From Planctomycetota bacterium (GTDB taxonomy: Bacteria; Planctomycetota; UBA1135; GCA-002686595), in the NCBI GenBank assembly GCA_016712565.1, contig JADJQU010000001.1:682001-746000 (forward strand): a DNA stretch of 64,000 nucleotides, written 5' to 3'. Within the stretch, counting starts at the first letter, position 1, and the number at the start of each line of letters is the position of its first letter. Under the pieces are notes generated by a model. The model worked only from the letters and a program-made list of their open reading frames with translations, was not told the DNA's origin and searched no databases. This document shows, one piece after another, positions 7,885 to 18,087 of this stretch. The position numbers and the translations under genes were made by a program.

Positions 7885-10800
7885 ATGGGCGCGCGAATCG
7901 GGCCTCCCTTGGGGTTCCCGCACGAGGGGCCCCTCGCCCGCCGCCGGTGGAGCTGGACCTGGATCGCCCTGGCCTCCTGGATCACGCTGCTCGGCTTCAG
8001 CGGCTCCACGTTCGCCCAGGAGCCGGGCCCGCGGGAGGCCTGTCTCGACTGCCACGCGGGGATCGAGGAGATGCACCCGAAGGCCCCGCTCAGCTGCACG
8101 GCCTGCCACGGTGGCGACGGGAGTGCGACCTCCAAGGAGCGCGCCCACGTGGCCCCCCGACGGGCCGAAGCGGGCGACGAGCGCGTGGCGCCCCGCGACG
8201 AGGATCCGGCCTTCCGGCGCTTCCAGAATCCCATGGACCTGCGCGTGGCGGAGGAGGTCTGCGCCCCCTGCCACGCCGAGGAAGTGACCCGCGTGCATCG
8301 GAGCCTGCACGCCACCACCGCGGGGCACCTGTCCGACGGCTTCTACGAAGTCGGCCTGCTCAAGGAAAAGGGCTCGCGCTACTCGATCTTTCCGGTGACG
8401 GCGGACCCCAGCGTTCCCGGCGACGCGCCCATGTTCGAGCAGGTGCCGCCCTTCAACTCGAAACTGCCCCGGGACCGCCTGGCCACCCATTTCATGGACC
8501 TGACGCGCAAGGAGTGCGCCCAGTGCCACCTGTGGTCCAAGGGGCGCGCCGTGCGGGGCCGCGTGGGGTTCGACGGCGACTACCGCGGCGAGGGCTGCGC
8601 CGCCTGCCACGTGGCCTACGCCCAGGACGGCCGCTCGCGCTCCGCCGACGCCTCCATCGACAAGCTGGAGCCCGGCCACCCGGCGCGGCACGGGATGACG
8701 CGCGCACCGGCCACCTCCACCTGCACGGCCTGCCACAACGGCGACGCCGCCATCGGATTGTCCTTCCAGGGCAAGGCCCAACTGCCCCCCGGCGCCCCCG
8801 GCGGGCCGGAGATCCCCGGCACCACCGACGTCCTCCTGCACCGCGCCTTCTACATCGACGACCCGGCGGTCACGCCGCCGGACGTGCACCACGAGCGCGG
8901 CATGCACTGCGTCGACTGCCACACCGAGAACGACGCCATGGGCGACGGCAGCCTGCGCGGCGCCATGGAGAACGCCGTGGAGATCGCCTGCCAGGACTGC
9001 CACGGGACCTTCACCGCGCGGAGCACCCTGCGCACGGCGTCGGGCACGCTCTTGACGCAGCTCTCCCGCGAGGCGGACGGGGTCTGGCTCACGGGCAAGG
9101 TGGACGGCGCGCGCCACCGCGTGGTGCAGGTGGTCGACGTGCTCGCCCACGGCAGCGAGGACCACAATCCGCGGGCCGCGGAGGCCATGAACAGCTCCCA
9201 CGCGCGGCTGGAGTGCTACACCTGCCACGCCGGATGGAATCCCAACTTCCTGGGTTTCCATTTCGACCGCAACGAGTCCCTGTCGCAGTTGGATCTGCTC
9301 AGCGGCAAGCGCACCCAGGGCCGCGTGACGACCCAGGAGAAGCTCTTCGCCACCTGGAAGAGCTTCTACGCGGGCTTCAACGAGAGCGGCCGGATCGCGC
9401 CGTACCTGACGGGCTTCTCGACCATGGGCACGGTCCACGACGCTGAGGGAAAACTGCTCCTGGACCAAGAGCTCCCCGTGACCGCGGCGGGGCTCTCGGG
9501 CATGACCATGATCCACCACCAGTTGCACACCACCCGGCCCACGGCGCGCTCCTGCGTGGAGTGCCACCGCTCCGGCGCCACCTGGGGACTGGGCTCGCCG
9601 AACTTCAGGATCTTCCGCGAGCTGGCCTTCGTGGCCGACCGACGCGGAGTGGAGATCGTGGCCCTCGATCGCGCCCTGCTGCAGTCCTCGCGGCCCCTGT
9701 GCAAGGTGGTGATCCCCGATGTGGTGGCCCTGGCCCTGGACTGCGAGCCCCTCCAGGGACATGGGCGCACCCTGTTCGCCGCCGAGGGGGGCCACGGCGT
9801 GCACGCGGTGGACGTGGGCGATCCCCGCAAACCTGCGCGGGTGGGCTTCGCGGCCACCGCCGATCCGCGCTCCCTCGCGCTGGCGGGAAACGTGCTGCTG
9901 GTGGCCGACGGGGCGGGGGGCCTCAAGCTCTTCGACGTGTCGAAACCCGCCGAGATGAAGCTCGCGGGACAGGTGCCGACCCTCGACGCGCGCTCGGTCT
10001 TCGTGCAGTGGCCCCACGCCTACGTGGCCGACGGCCCGGGAGGGCTCCTGATCGTGGACGTGCGCGATCCCGCCGCGCCGCGCGTGACGGGCGGCTTGGC
10101 CATGGACTGGAAGGGCGGCGCGGACGAGACCGTGGACGTGGGCGTGCTGTTCCAATACTCGCGGCCCACCGTGTTCGGCGGCCGACCCGCGGACGACCGC
10201 ACCGAGGCACGGGCATTGTGCGCGGTGCTCGACGCCGAGCGCGGGCTCGAGCTGGTGGACGTGACGCGGCCCTCGGCTCCCCGGAAGCTCTGGCCCCCGC
10301 GCTACAGGGAAGAGGAACAGCGCCGTTCGCGTTTGCGGCTTCCGACCCGCTGGCGCGCGCTGTCCCTGCGCAGCCACGTGGACCTGGGACAGGCCCAGGG
10401 CGGCGCGCGCACCGTGGAGCGCGACGTGGCCTACCTGCTGAACCAGCGCGACGAGAACGGCAACGCGCGCTCGCGCATGACGATCTGGGACGTGAGCGAT
10501 CCCCTGGACGCGCGCACGCTCTCGGAGGACATCCTGGGCTTCGACACGCGGGGCTTCACCACGGCCGCGGTCTACCAGCCGCCTTTCCTGCGCCGGCTCG
10601 CCTTCGCCTCCGGGGACCGCGGCGTGCACGTGGCCGACGCCTCGATCTCCGTGGAACAACGGGGCCTGGGCGTGCTTTCGGGCATCTCCGAGGCCCGCGC
10701 CACGGTCTTCGAGGAATTCGCGCTCGACCGATCCCTGGACGAGCAGGGCGCGCGACTGAAGGACGTGAGCCACAGGAACTCCCGCTGGCTCGAACTCAGG

Positions 10801-11820
10801 GAGATCGCGCGCGTGCTCGACGTGCCGGACGCGGCCCTGAACTTCGAGGTCCAGGTCCAGGAGGCCGAAGTTCCCTTCGCCACGGCGCGACTGCATCTTT
10901 CGCGGCTGGATCTCGACGGTTCAGGCGCCCTGGAGGGCGCGGAGTTCGCAGCGGGCGGCGGCGCGGGCGCGGATCTGGACCACGACGGCCGGATCTCGCT
11001 CGCGGAACTCGCGACCCTGGCCCGGCGCGCAGAGGGCGAGAGCGAAGCAGGGGCCGAGGGGGGAGCGATGAAACCCGAGCCTCCCGCCGCGCCGGGCCGG
11101 GCGGGCGCGCGGGCGCTGCCCAAGTCCCTGAATCCCGACGGGGAGCAGGCCCGCGTGCTCGACACCGTGCGTCCCGAGACCTTCGACGGGGACGGGGACG
11201 AGCGGCTCGCCCTCGACGAGTTCACCCGCGCCCTGTTCGCCGCCCTGGATCTCAACGGCGACAAGGCGCTCTCCCTGGACGAACTCTCGCGACTGCCGGG
11301 CGAGACCCGGCGCCTGCGCTTCGGCGGGGCCGACGCGGCGGCGCTGGCCCGGACCTACGACAAGAACGGCGACGGCCGGGTCGTTGCGCGGGAATTCCGC
11401 GGGGCGGAGGCGCTCTTCGCCGAACTGGACCTCGACCACGACACGTTCGTGCAACTGCCCCAGCGCGTGGACCTCCAGAAGGGCAAGCAGGCGGAGCGCA
11501 GGCTCACCGAGTGGCCCCTGCGGCAACGCGCGCGCGTGCCCCTGCCCCCGGTGATCACGCGCGAAATCCTGCTCGCGCGCTTCGACGCCGACCGGGACGG
11601 CGTGCTGACGGCGAAGGAGCTGCGGTTGCGGCCCGACCTCATGATGCACTCCGACCGCACGGGCGACGGCCGCATCGAGGCGCTGGAGCTCCAGGCGGAC
11701 CTCGACCGCATCGACGGCGACGGCGTGGAGGCCACCCTGGACGGCTTCCTGGAACGCTGGGACCTGGACCGCGACGGCAAGGTCTCGCCCGAGGAGCTAC
11801 CGCTCGCGCTGCGACGCTGA
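7885..11820 (+). CDS. decaheme cytochrome c with LVIVD-type propeller and EF-hand repeats
   Basis: The 1311-residue exported protein has a signal segment near residues 22-45. Ten CXXCH heme-binding motifs have their first cysteine at residues 53, 71, 126, 211, 238, 280, 342, 369, 444 and 557. Residues of about 600-1000 contain LVIVD-like propeller units such as GGLLIVDVRDPAAPRVTGG. From about 1009 to the end there are around ten EF-hand-like calcium loops (for example DLDGSGALEGAEF, DKNGDGRVVAREF, DLDRDGKVSPEEL). Multiheme proteins of this type move electrons in the periplasm or at the cell surface. The whole frame is uninterrupted. It begins one base after the upstream stop and ends convergent with the DUF4388 gene. 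Electron donor and acceptor are unknown. Confidence 0.85.
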   Translation: MGARIGPPLGFPHEGPLARRRWSWTWIALASWITLLGFSGSTFAQEPGPREACLDCHAGIEEMHPKAPLSCTACHGGDGSATSKERAHVAPRRAEAGDERVAPRDEDPAFRRFQNPMDLRVAEEVCAPCHAEEVTRVHRSLHATTAGHLSDGFYEVGLLKEKGSRYSIFPVTADPSVPGDAPMFEQVPPFNSKLPRDRLATHFMDLTRKECAQCHLWSKGRAVRGRVGFDGDYRGEGCAACHVAYAQDGRSRSADASIDKLEPGHPARHGMTRAPATSTCTACHNGDAAIGLSFQGKAQLPPGAPGGPEIPGTTDVLLHRAFYIDDPAVTPPDVHHERGMHCVDCHTENDAMGDGSLRGAMENAVEIACQDCHGTFTARSTLRTASGTLLTQLSREADGVWLTGKVDGARHRVVQVVDVLAHGSEDHNPRAAEAMNSSHARLECYTCHAGWNPNFLGFHFDRNESLSQLDLLSGKRTQGRVTTQEKLFATWKSFYAGFNESGRIAPYLTGFSTMGTVHDAEGKLLLDQELPVTAAGLSGMTMIHHQLHTTRPTARSCVECHRSGATWGLGSPNFRIFRELAFVADRRGVEIVALDRALLQSSRPLCKVVIPDVVALALDCEPLQGHGRTLFAAEGGHGVHAVDVGDPRKPARVGFAATADPRSLALAGNVLLVADGAGGLKLFDVSKPAEMKLAGQVPTLDARSVFVQWPHAYVADGPGGLLIVDVRDPAAPRVTGGLAMDWKGGADETVDVGVLFQYSRPTVFGGRPADDRTEARALCAVLDAERGLELVDVTRPSAPRKLWPPRYREEEQRRSRLRLPTRWRALSLRSHVDLGQAQGGARTVERDVAYLLNQRDENGNARSRMTIWDVSDPLDARTLSEDILGFDTRGFTTAAVYQPPFLRRLAFASGDRGVHVADASISVEQRGLGVLSGISEARATVFEEFALDRSLDEQGARLKDVSHRNSRWLELREIARVLDVPDAALNFEVQVQEAEVPFATARLHLSRLDLDGSGALEGAEFAAGGGAGADLDHDGRISLAELATLARRAEGESEAGAEGGAMKPEPPAAPGRAGARALPKSLNPDGEQARVLDTVRPETFDGDGDERLALDEFTRALFAALDLNGDKALSLDELSRLPGETRRLRFGGADAAALARTYDKNGDGRVVAREFRGAEALFAELDLDHDTFVQLPQRVDLQKGKQAERRLTEWPLRQRARVPLPPVITREILLARFDADRDGVLTAKELRLRPDLMMHSDRTGDGRIEALELQADLDRIDGDGVEATLDGFLERWDLDRDGKVSPEELPLALRR

Positions 11821-11851
11821 GGCGCGCCCGCAGCCGTTCGCCTGCCTCGCC

Positions 11852-13042
11852 CTACTGGGCGAAGGGGTCGTCGAAGACGTCTTCCAGCCGCTGGGCCGAT
11901 TCATCGCGCTCGCGGGCGCTCTCGAACAGCATGTGCGTCACGGAGATGCGGATCCCCGAGGGGCAGTCGGCGCAGACTCCGGCGTCGAACCTGAAGTGGG
12001 CATCTCCGAGTCCGTAGGCGCGGTTGAAGACCCGCTGGGCTTGGAACTGGATCGCCGAATTCAGGGCGGCCTGGGTGATCAGGCCGGCCTTGACCAGGGC
12101 ATCACCCATGGGGCCCGCCGCCCGAGGCGCCTGAAAGAACTCCTCCAGGGCGTCCGGGTCGATGTGCCCGTGGGCCACCAGGATCTCTCCGAGCAGCGAG
12201 CCCTGCTGCGGGGTCTCGTTGCGCGCGAAGGTCACATTGCCGTCCACGAGCTGCACGCGGTACAGCTCGCGCTCGTTCCAGATCCACATCGTGCCGGTCT
12301 TGCGCAACTGGGCCAGGAAGCCCAGCACCTCGGGCACCGCCACCGTCGAAGTGTGACCGCTGAGGCCCCCCTGGTTCCCAGGGGGGAGCGACGGAGCCGC
12401 CACGGCAGGGCCGGCCGATTCCTGACCGGCGACCAGGCCCTCCTGTCCCCCGAGATCCTCGCTCGCGCCTTGGCCGGCCTCCTCGCCCCACGCCTCCTCC
12501 CGGGGATCCGTCCCGTCGTCCCAGGGGGCCTCGCCGGGCTCGCCCCCGTCGGTCAGGGGCCCACCGTCCGCCGCGGTCGCCTCCCCGGCCGATCCTCCCC
12601 CCAAGGGAACGCGCAGGTCCATGGTCAGCACGCGCATGGCGGACTTCAGCGCACCGCGCAGGGCGAACAGTCCGCGCTGGGAAGTGGGGGAGCTTGGGTT
12701 CTCCGGGGACGGAGCTCCGTCCACCAGGTCCGTGGACCCCGGATCCACGTGTACGGCCGGGTCCTGGTTCGCCCCGGCGGCCTGTGCCGGCGCATCCAGG
12801 GTCGACAGCACGGCTCCCGCCGCGGTCGGCGCCGCGGAGCCGGGGTCGACTGAGCCCGGCAGCGGCGCGCCCTCGGGCGAGGGAAGCGCAGCCCTGTTGC
12901 CCGACCACAGCTCGGGCGTGCCGGGCTCCCCGGTTCCAACGATGGTCGAACTGGCCGTGGACGCCGCCCTGTGGGCGGCCGGCAACGGCGGACTGGATCC
13001 GTCGACGGGGGACGGAGCGTCGGGCGGGGTGGTGGGGTCCAC
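11852..13042 (-). CDS. DUF4388 domain protein
   Basis: The C-terminal half carries the DUF4388 (PATAN-like) pattern: LGFLAQLRKTGTMWIWNER, then VQLVDGNVTFARNETPQQGSLLGEILV and a helical LEEFF segment. Such domains occur in bacterial signalling and gliding-associated proteins. The N-terminal 220 residues are acidic, proline- and glycine-rich and disordered-looking. There is no signal peptide. The start is uncertain. The GTG at 13042 has AGGGA 5 nt upstream and gives 396 residues; a longer frame to 13156 would overlap the start of lipA on the other strand. Confidence 0.65.
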   Translation of the reverse strand: MDPTTPPDAPSPVDGSSPPLPAAHRAASTASSTIVGTGEPGTPELWSGNRAALPSPEGAPLPGSVDPGSAAPTAAGAVLSTLDAPAQAAGANQDPAVHVDPGSTDLVDGAPSPENPSSPTSQRGLFALRGALKSAMRVLTMDLRVPLGGGSAGEATAADGGPLTDGGEPGEAPWDDGTDPREEAWGEEAGQGASEDLGGQEGLVAGQESAGPAVAAPSLPPGNQGGLSGHTSTVAVPEVLGFLAQLRKTGTMWIWNERELYRVQLVDGNVTFARNETPQQGSLLGEILVAHGHIDPDALEEFFQAPRAAGPMGDALVKAGLITQAALNSAIQFQAQRVFNRAYGLGDAHFRFDAGVCADCPSGIRISVTHMLFESARERDESAQRLEDVFDDPFAQ

Positions 13043-13129
13043 GTAGGTCCCTGCATCGGTCGCCCGGGCCCCCTGTCTGGAGGGTTGGGCGGGGACTTCC
13101 CTCCGGCGCCCGGCCCACGGGCTGTTTGC

Positions 13130-13135
13130 TATCCT
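13130..13135 (+). promoter_or_regulatory. possible -10 hexamer of the lipA-pdh operon
   Basis: TATCCT within TTTGCTATCCTC ends 19 nt before the lipA ATG. It is the only AT-rich spot in the short interval between the divergent genes. Confidence 0.35.
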
Positions 13136-13154
13136 CTCCCCTCCCCCCCGGCCC

Positions 13155-14288
13155 ATGGAAACCGAGCGCCAGCCCTCCCCAATGGCCCCAGCGCCCGCCG
13201 TCGGCCCCGGGGATTCGGCCGGAGCCGCCCACCAGCGCATTGCCCCTGGCCACCCGGGTCCCGGCTCGCCTGCCCGCCAGGAGGCCGGCACTCTGGTGGC
13301 GAGCGAGCGCGACGGCCAGCAGGGAGAGCGCGCCGAGCTGCCGGTCCCCCGCCCCGACCCCGGGTCCGAGCCCCTGCGCAAACCCGCCTGGCTCAAGGTC
13401 CCGCTTCCGGGCGGGGAGGCGCACAACCGCCTGAAGGGCCTGACCCGCAGTCTTGGCCTGCACACCGTCTGCGAGGAGGCTCGCTGCCCCAACATCGGCG
13501 AGTGCTGGCGCGGCGAGCACGCGACCATGACGCTGATGGTCCTGGGGGACGAGTGCACGCGGGCCTGCCGCTTCTGCGCCGTCAAGACCGTCAAGCAGGC
13601 CGCCCCGCCCGATCCGGCCGAGCCCGAGAACGTGGGCCGCGCCATCGCCGAACTGGGGCTCGCCTACGTGGTGATCACCTCCGTGGACCGCGACGATCTC
13701 GCCGACGGGGGCTCGGCCCACTACGCGGCCTGCATCCGCGAGGTGCGCGCGCGCGCGCCGCGGACGGCGATCGAGACCCTGGCGCCTGACTACCAGGGCG
13801 AGAGCCTCGCCACGCTGATGGCGGCCAAGCCCGACGTCTTCGCCCACAACGTGGAGGTGGTCGCGCGGCTGCAGCGCCGCATCCGCGATCCGCGCTGCTC
13901 CTTCGAGCGCTCCCTGGAGACCCTGCGCGGCGCCAAGCGGCTCGACCCCGAGGTCTTCACCAAGTCCTCCTTGATGGTGGGATTGGGGGAGACCGCGGCG
14001 GAGATCGAGCAGTCCCTGGTGGACCTGCGTGCCGCCGAGGTTGATTTCCTCACCGTCGGGCAGTACCTGCGGCCCTCGCCCCATCACGCCCCCGTGCGCG
14101 AATACGTGACGCCCGAGCGCTTTTTCGAGATCCAGAAGCTGGGTGAATCGCTCGGTTTCCGCTACGTGGCCTCCGGGCCGCTGGTGCGCTCGAGCTACAA
14201 GGCCGGCGAGTTCTTCGCCGCCCGCCTGATCCGCGAGCGCCGGGAAGCCGTGCGCGAACTCGCCAACAAGAACGCGCGCGTCCTCTGA
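13155..14288 (+). CDS. lipA: lipoyl synthase
   Basis: LipA inserts two sulfur atoms into protein-bound octanoyl groups to form lipoyl cofactors. It uses two iron-sulfur clusters and S-adenosylmethionine. The auxiliary-cluster cysteines are in CEEARCPNIGEC and the radical-SAM motif is CTRACRFC. VITSVDRDDLADGG, FAHNVEVV, and the ending SSYKAGEFF are also typical. The protein has 377 residues, about 75 of them a proline-rich N-terminal extension absent from most homologues. The gene lies 17 nt before E1-alpha, the first subunit of the complex that uses its product, so this is probably one operon. The true start could be further downstream. Confidence 0.95.
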   Translation: METERQPSPMAPAPAVGPGDSAGAAHQRIAPGHPGPGSPARQEAGTLVASERDGQQGERAELPVPRPDPGSEPLRKPAWLKVPLPGGEAHNRLKGLTRSLGLHTVCEEARCPNIGECWRGEHATMTLMVLGDECTRACRFCAVKTVKQAAPPDPAEPENVGRAIAELGLAYVVITSVDRDDLADGGSAHYAACIREVRARAPRTAIETLAPDYQGESLATLMAAKPDVFAHNVEVVARLQRRIRDPRCSFERSLETLRGAKRLDPEVFTKSSLMVGLGETAAEIEQSLVDLRAAEVDFLTVGQYLRPSPHHAPVREYVTPERFFEIQKLGESLGFRYVASGPLVRSSYKAGEFFAARLIRERREAVRELANKNARVL

Positions 14289-14305
14289 TTCGCGCCGCAC
14301 CCCCC

Positions 14306-15424
14306 ATGACGATCGCCGAGCCCCTTCAAGTCATCGCCCAGGACGGCAGCACCGCCGGCTTCCAGGTCGATCTGTCCAACGACGCGCTGCTCCACTGCTA
14401 CCGCACGATGCTGCTTGTGCGCGCCTTCGACGACGTGTGCCTGAAGCTGCAACGCTCGGGCCGCATCGGCTTCTCGATCCCCAACAAGGGCGTCGAGGCC
14501 TGCCAGGTGGGCGCCGCCTCCGCCCTGGAGAAGACCGACTGGATCTTCCCCAGCTACCGCGACTTCGGCATGGCCCTGTACCACGGCGTCAAGCCCGTGG
14601 AGATGATGCACAACATGTTCGGCAACGATCGCGACAGCGCGCGCGGCCGCCAGATGCCGGTGCACTTCTCGTTCGTCCAGCCGATCCACTTCGTGTCCAT
14701 CAGCTCGCCCATCGGCACGCACATCCCCCAGGCGGTCGGCGCGGCCTACGCCATGAAGCTGCGGGGTGAGAAGCAGGTGTGCCTGGCGAGCTTCGGCGAC
14801 GGCGGCACGTCTTCCCTGGGCTTCCATTCGGGGCTCAACTTCGCCGCGGTCTGGAAGGCCCCGGTCGTGTTCCTGTGCCAGAACAACGGCTACGCCATCT
14901 CCTGCCCCAGCGAGGAGCAGACCGCGTCGGAGAGCTACGCCGTCAAGGCCAAGGCCTACGGCATGCCGGGCGTGATCGTCGACGGCAACGACCTGCTGGC
15001 CATGCGCAAGGTGGTCAAGGAAGCCTGCGATCGCGCTCGCGCCGGCGGCGGCCCGACCCTGGTGGAAGCGAAAACCTTCCGCATGGGCGGCCACTCGACC
15101 TCCGACGATCCCACGCGCTACGTGCCCAAGGAGCTGGTCGAGAGCTGGGCCAAGAAAGACCCGGTGGCGCGCTTCGAGCGCTTCCTCGCCTCGCGCAAGC
15201 TCTGGACCCCCGAGAAGGGGGCCCTCCTGGCCGAGGACTGCACGCGCGAAATCACGGCCGCGGTGGGCGAGGCCGAGGCCACGCCGGCGCCGGTGCTCGA
15301 GTCCATTTTCTCCGACGTCTACGCCACGCTCCCCCCGCACCTCCGACGCCAAGGACAGGCGGCCTTCGATCTGGCCGCGCGCGTCGGTGACGCCGCGGCC
15401 GGCGGCGGCAAGTTCCCCCTCTGA
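14306..15424 (+). CDS. 2-oxo-acid (pyruvate-type) dehydrogenase E1 component, alpha subunit
   Basis: The 372-residue subunit binds thiamine diphosphate through GDGGTSSLGFHSGLNFAAVW ending in CQNN. It carries the phosphorylation-loop-like segment RMGGHSTSDDPTRYV, which lines the active-site channel in E1-alpha subunits. With E1-beta it decarboxylates a 2-oxo acid and transfers the acyl group to lipoyl E2. The two-subunit E1 fits pyruvate or branched-chain enzymes; the sequence resembles the branched-chain/acetoin-type group, so the substrate is left open. It lies between lipA and E1-beta with very short gaps. A diverged orphan paralogue is present at 32163-33263. Confidence 0.88.
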   Translation: MTIAEPLQVIAQDGSTAGFQVDLSNDALLHCYRTMLLVRAFDDVCLKLQRSGRIGFSIPNKGVEACQVGAASALEKTDWIFPSYRDFGMALYHGVKPVEMMHNMFGNDRDSARGRQMPVHFSFVQPIHFVSISSPIGTHIPQAVGAAYAMKLRGEKQVCLASFGDGGTSSLGFHSGLNFAAVWKAPVVFLCQNNGYAISCPSEEQTASESYAVKAKAYGMPGVIVDGNDLLAMRKVVKEACDRARAGGGPTLVEAKTFRMGGHSTSDDPTRYVPKELVESWAKKDPVARFERFLASRKLWTPEKGALLAEDCTREITAAVGEAEATPAPVLESIFSDVYATLPPHLRRQGQAAFDLAARVGDAAAGGGKFPL

Positions 15425-15429
15425 TCACC

Positions 15430-16404
15430 ATGCCCACGCTCACACTCGTTCAGGCGGTCAACGACGCCCTCAAGACCGCCATGCGGCGCGACCCGACCGT
15501 GATCCACTTCGGAGAGGACGTCGGCCCGAAGGGCGGCGTGTTCCTGGCCTCCGACGGACTCACCAAGGAGTTCGGCAAGGCACGCAACTTCGACACGCCG
15601 CTCTCCGAGGACGGCATCATCGGCACTGCGATCGGGATGGCCATGAACGGCCTGAAGCCCGTGGCCGAGATCCAGTTCCAGGACTTCATCTTCCCGGCCT
15701 TCGACCAGATCGTCAGCGAAGCCGCCAAGCTGCGCTACCGCTCCGGCGGCCAGTACACGGCGCCCATGGTGATCCGCACGCCCTACGGCGGCGGCATCCG
15801 CGGCGGGCTGTACCACTCGCAATCCGGCGAGGCCTACTTCTGCCACACGCCGGGACTCAAGGTGGTCGTGCCCTCGACGCCCGAGGACGCCAAGGGGCTG
15901 CTCCTGGCTTCCATCGAGGACCCCGACCCGGTGCTGTTCCTCGAGCCCAAGGCGCTCTACCGCCAGGTGAAGGGGGAAGTGCCCGAGGGCTTCTACACCA
16001 CGCCGCTGTCCACCCTGCGCACGGTCCGCACGGGCAAGGACGTGACCGTCTTCTGCTACGGCGCCATGGTGCCGGTGTGCAGCAAGGCGGCCGAACAGGC
16101 GGCGGAGAAGGGCATCGACTGCCTGATCGTGGACCTGCGCACGCTCCTGCCGCTGGACGAGGAGGGCGTGCTCGAAGCCGCCAGGCAGACCGGACGCGTG
16201 GTCATCGTGCACGAGGCGCCGCGCTTCTGCGGCTTCGGCGCGGAAATCTCGGCCATGATCGCCGAGAACATCATCGAGTACATGGAAGCCCCGGTCGCGC
16301 GGGTGACGGGCTTCGACACGCCGTTCCCGAACACGCTGGAACACCACTACATGCCGGACGCGCGCCGCGTCCTCGACGCGATCGAACACGTCGCCAAGTT
16401 CTAG
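15430..16404 (+). CDS. 2-oxo-acid dehydrogenase E1 component, beta subunit
   Basis: The 324-residue protein is a complete transketolase-like beta subunit. FGEDVGPKGGVF, TPLSEDGIIGTAIGMAM, EIQFQDFIFPAFDQIVSEAAK and RTPYGGGIRGGLYHSQS are the expected family motifs. The C-terminal transketolase domain runs from about residue 195 to the end (VDLRTLLPLDEEGVLEAA). It pairs with the alpha subunit encoded 5 nt upstream, and E2 follows after 13 nt. Confidence 0.92.
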   Translation: MPTLTLVQAVNDALKTAMRRDPTVIHFGEDVGPKGGVFLASDGLTKEFGKARNFDTPLSEDGIIGTAIGMAMNGLKPVAEIQFQDFIFPAFDQIVSEAAKLRYRSGGQYTAPMVIRTPYGGGIRGGLYHSQSGEAYFCHTPGLKVVVPSTPEDAKGLLLASIEDPDPVLFLEPKALYRQVKGEVPEGFYTTPLSTLRTVRTGKDVTVFCYGAMVPVCSKAAEQAAEKGIDCLIVDLRTLLPLDEEGVLEAARQTGRVVIVHEAPRFCGFGAEISAMIAENIIEYMEAPVARVTGFDTPFPNTLEHHYMPDARRVLDAIEHVAKF

Positions 16405-16417
16405 GAAAAGCACATTC

Positions 16418-18087
16418 ATGGCACTCGAATTCAAGCTGCCGGACATCGGCGAGGGCGTGGCCGAGGGCGAAATCGTCAAGTGGCTGGTCGACGTGGGCGC
16501 GACCGTCAAGGAGCACCAGGCGGTGGTCGAGGTGATGACCGACAAGGCCACCGTGGAGATTCCCGCGCCCGCCGCGGGCAAGATCACCGCGATCCGCGCC
16601 AAGGCCGGCGACGTGGTGCCGGTGGGCAGCGTGCTGTTCGTGCTGGAGACCGCCGCGGGAAGCCCCGCGCCCAAGCAGCAGGGCCACGGCGCGGCTCCCG
16701 CCTCCGCCGCTCCGGCCCCCAAGCCGGCCGCCGCGCCGGCGACCGCGGCCCACGGCGGCGCTGGGGCTCCCGGGGCCTCCAAAGCTGTCCCCGGCGGACG
16801 GCTCGAGTTCAAGCTCCCTGACATCGGCGAAGGCGTGGCCGAGGGCGAGATCGTCAAGTGGCTGGTCGAAGCCGGCGCCACGGTCAAGGAACACCAGGCG
16901 GTGGTCGAAGTCATGACCGACAAGGCCACGGTGGAAATCCCGCGCCCGCCGCGGGCCGGATCGCCTCGCTCAACGCCAAGGCCGGCGACGTGGTGCCGGT
17001 GGGCAGCGTGCTGTTCGTGCTGGAGACCGCCGCCGCGGGTGCCCCCGCGACGCACGCGCCGGCCGCGGCTGCTCCTGTCCGCGAGCTCGTGGGCGCGGCC
17101 GCCGCCCCCGCGGCCCGGCCCGCCGCGCGCCCCGTGGGGATCGACGATTCCAAGGTCCTCGCCGTGCCCAGCGCTCGCCGCGTGGCGCGCGAACTGGGCA
17201 TTTCGCTCTCCGAAGTGGCCGGCTCCGGCCGCAACGGCGTGGTGCGCCGCGCCGACGTGGAGGGTTTCGCGAAGTCGCGCACCGCGGCTCCCAAGCCCGC
17301 CGCGACGCAAGCTCCCGTGACCGGCGTCGCCGCGGCCGCGCCGCGGGCGCCCGCCGCGCCGTTGTCCTTCGCCCCGGGCGAGCGCGAGACGCGCATTCCC
17401 TTCCGCGGAGTGCGACGCAAGATCGCCGAGGCGATGGTGCGCTCGAAGTTCACCGCGCCGCACTTCACGGTGGTGGAGGAGGTCGACGTCACCGACCTGG
17501 TCAAGCTGCGCGAGCAGGCGAAGAGCTTCGCCGAGGGCACGGGCGTCAAGGTGACCTACATGCCCTTCATCATGAAGGCGGTCGCCCTGGGCCTGGCGAA
17601 GTTCCCGATGCTCAACGCGCACCTCGACGAGGCTGCCGGCGAGATCGTGCGCTACGCCTACGTGAACCTCGGCATCGCCATGGACACCGACCAGGGCTTG
17701 ATCGTGCCGGTGCTCAAGGAGGTGCAGTCGAAGGGCATCCTGCAACTCGCCGCCGAGCTGGCGGACCTCGCCGAGCGCACGCGCCTGGGCAAGGTCAAGC
17801 CGGAGGAGCTCAAGGGCTCGACCTTCTCGATCACGAACGCGGGCAACATCGGCGGCACGCTCGCGACGCCGATCATCAACTTCCCCGACGTGGCGATCCT
17901 GGGCGTGCACCGATTGATGAAGAAGCCCGGCGTCGTCGAGACGCCTCAGGGCGATCGCATCGAGGTGCGCCAGTACATGAACTTCTCGGTGTCGGTCGAC
18001 CACCGTCTGGCCGACGGCGCCGACGGCGCGCGCTTCCTCGTGTACCTGAAGAAGCTGCTCGAGGCGCCGGGGCTGCTGGCGCTCTGA
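16418..18087 (+). CDS. dihydrolipoamide acyltransferase (E2), interrupted by one frameshift
   Basis: E2 carries the swinging lipoyl arms and transfers acyl groups to CoA. Two lipoyl domains are visible, each with the lysine in VMTDKATVEIP, separated by an Ala-Pro linker. They are followed by a peripheral-subunit-binding domain (VPSARRVARELGISLSEVAGSGRNG) and a catalytic domain with the active-site SVDHRLADGADGARF. Reading is broken inside the second lipoyl domain. At 16939-16941 there are three C where the first domain's copy has four, and restoring one C rejoins both halves into about 556 residues. Because the rest is well conserved and the neighbours are intact, sequence error is the simplest explanation. 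The two lipoyl domains are nearly identical even at DNA level. Confidence 0.88.
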
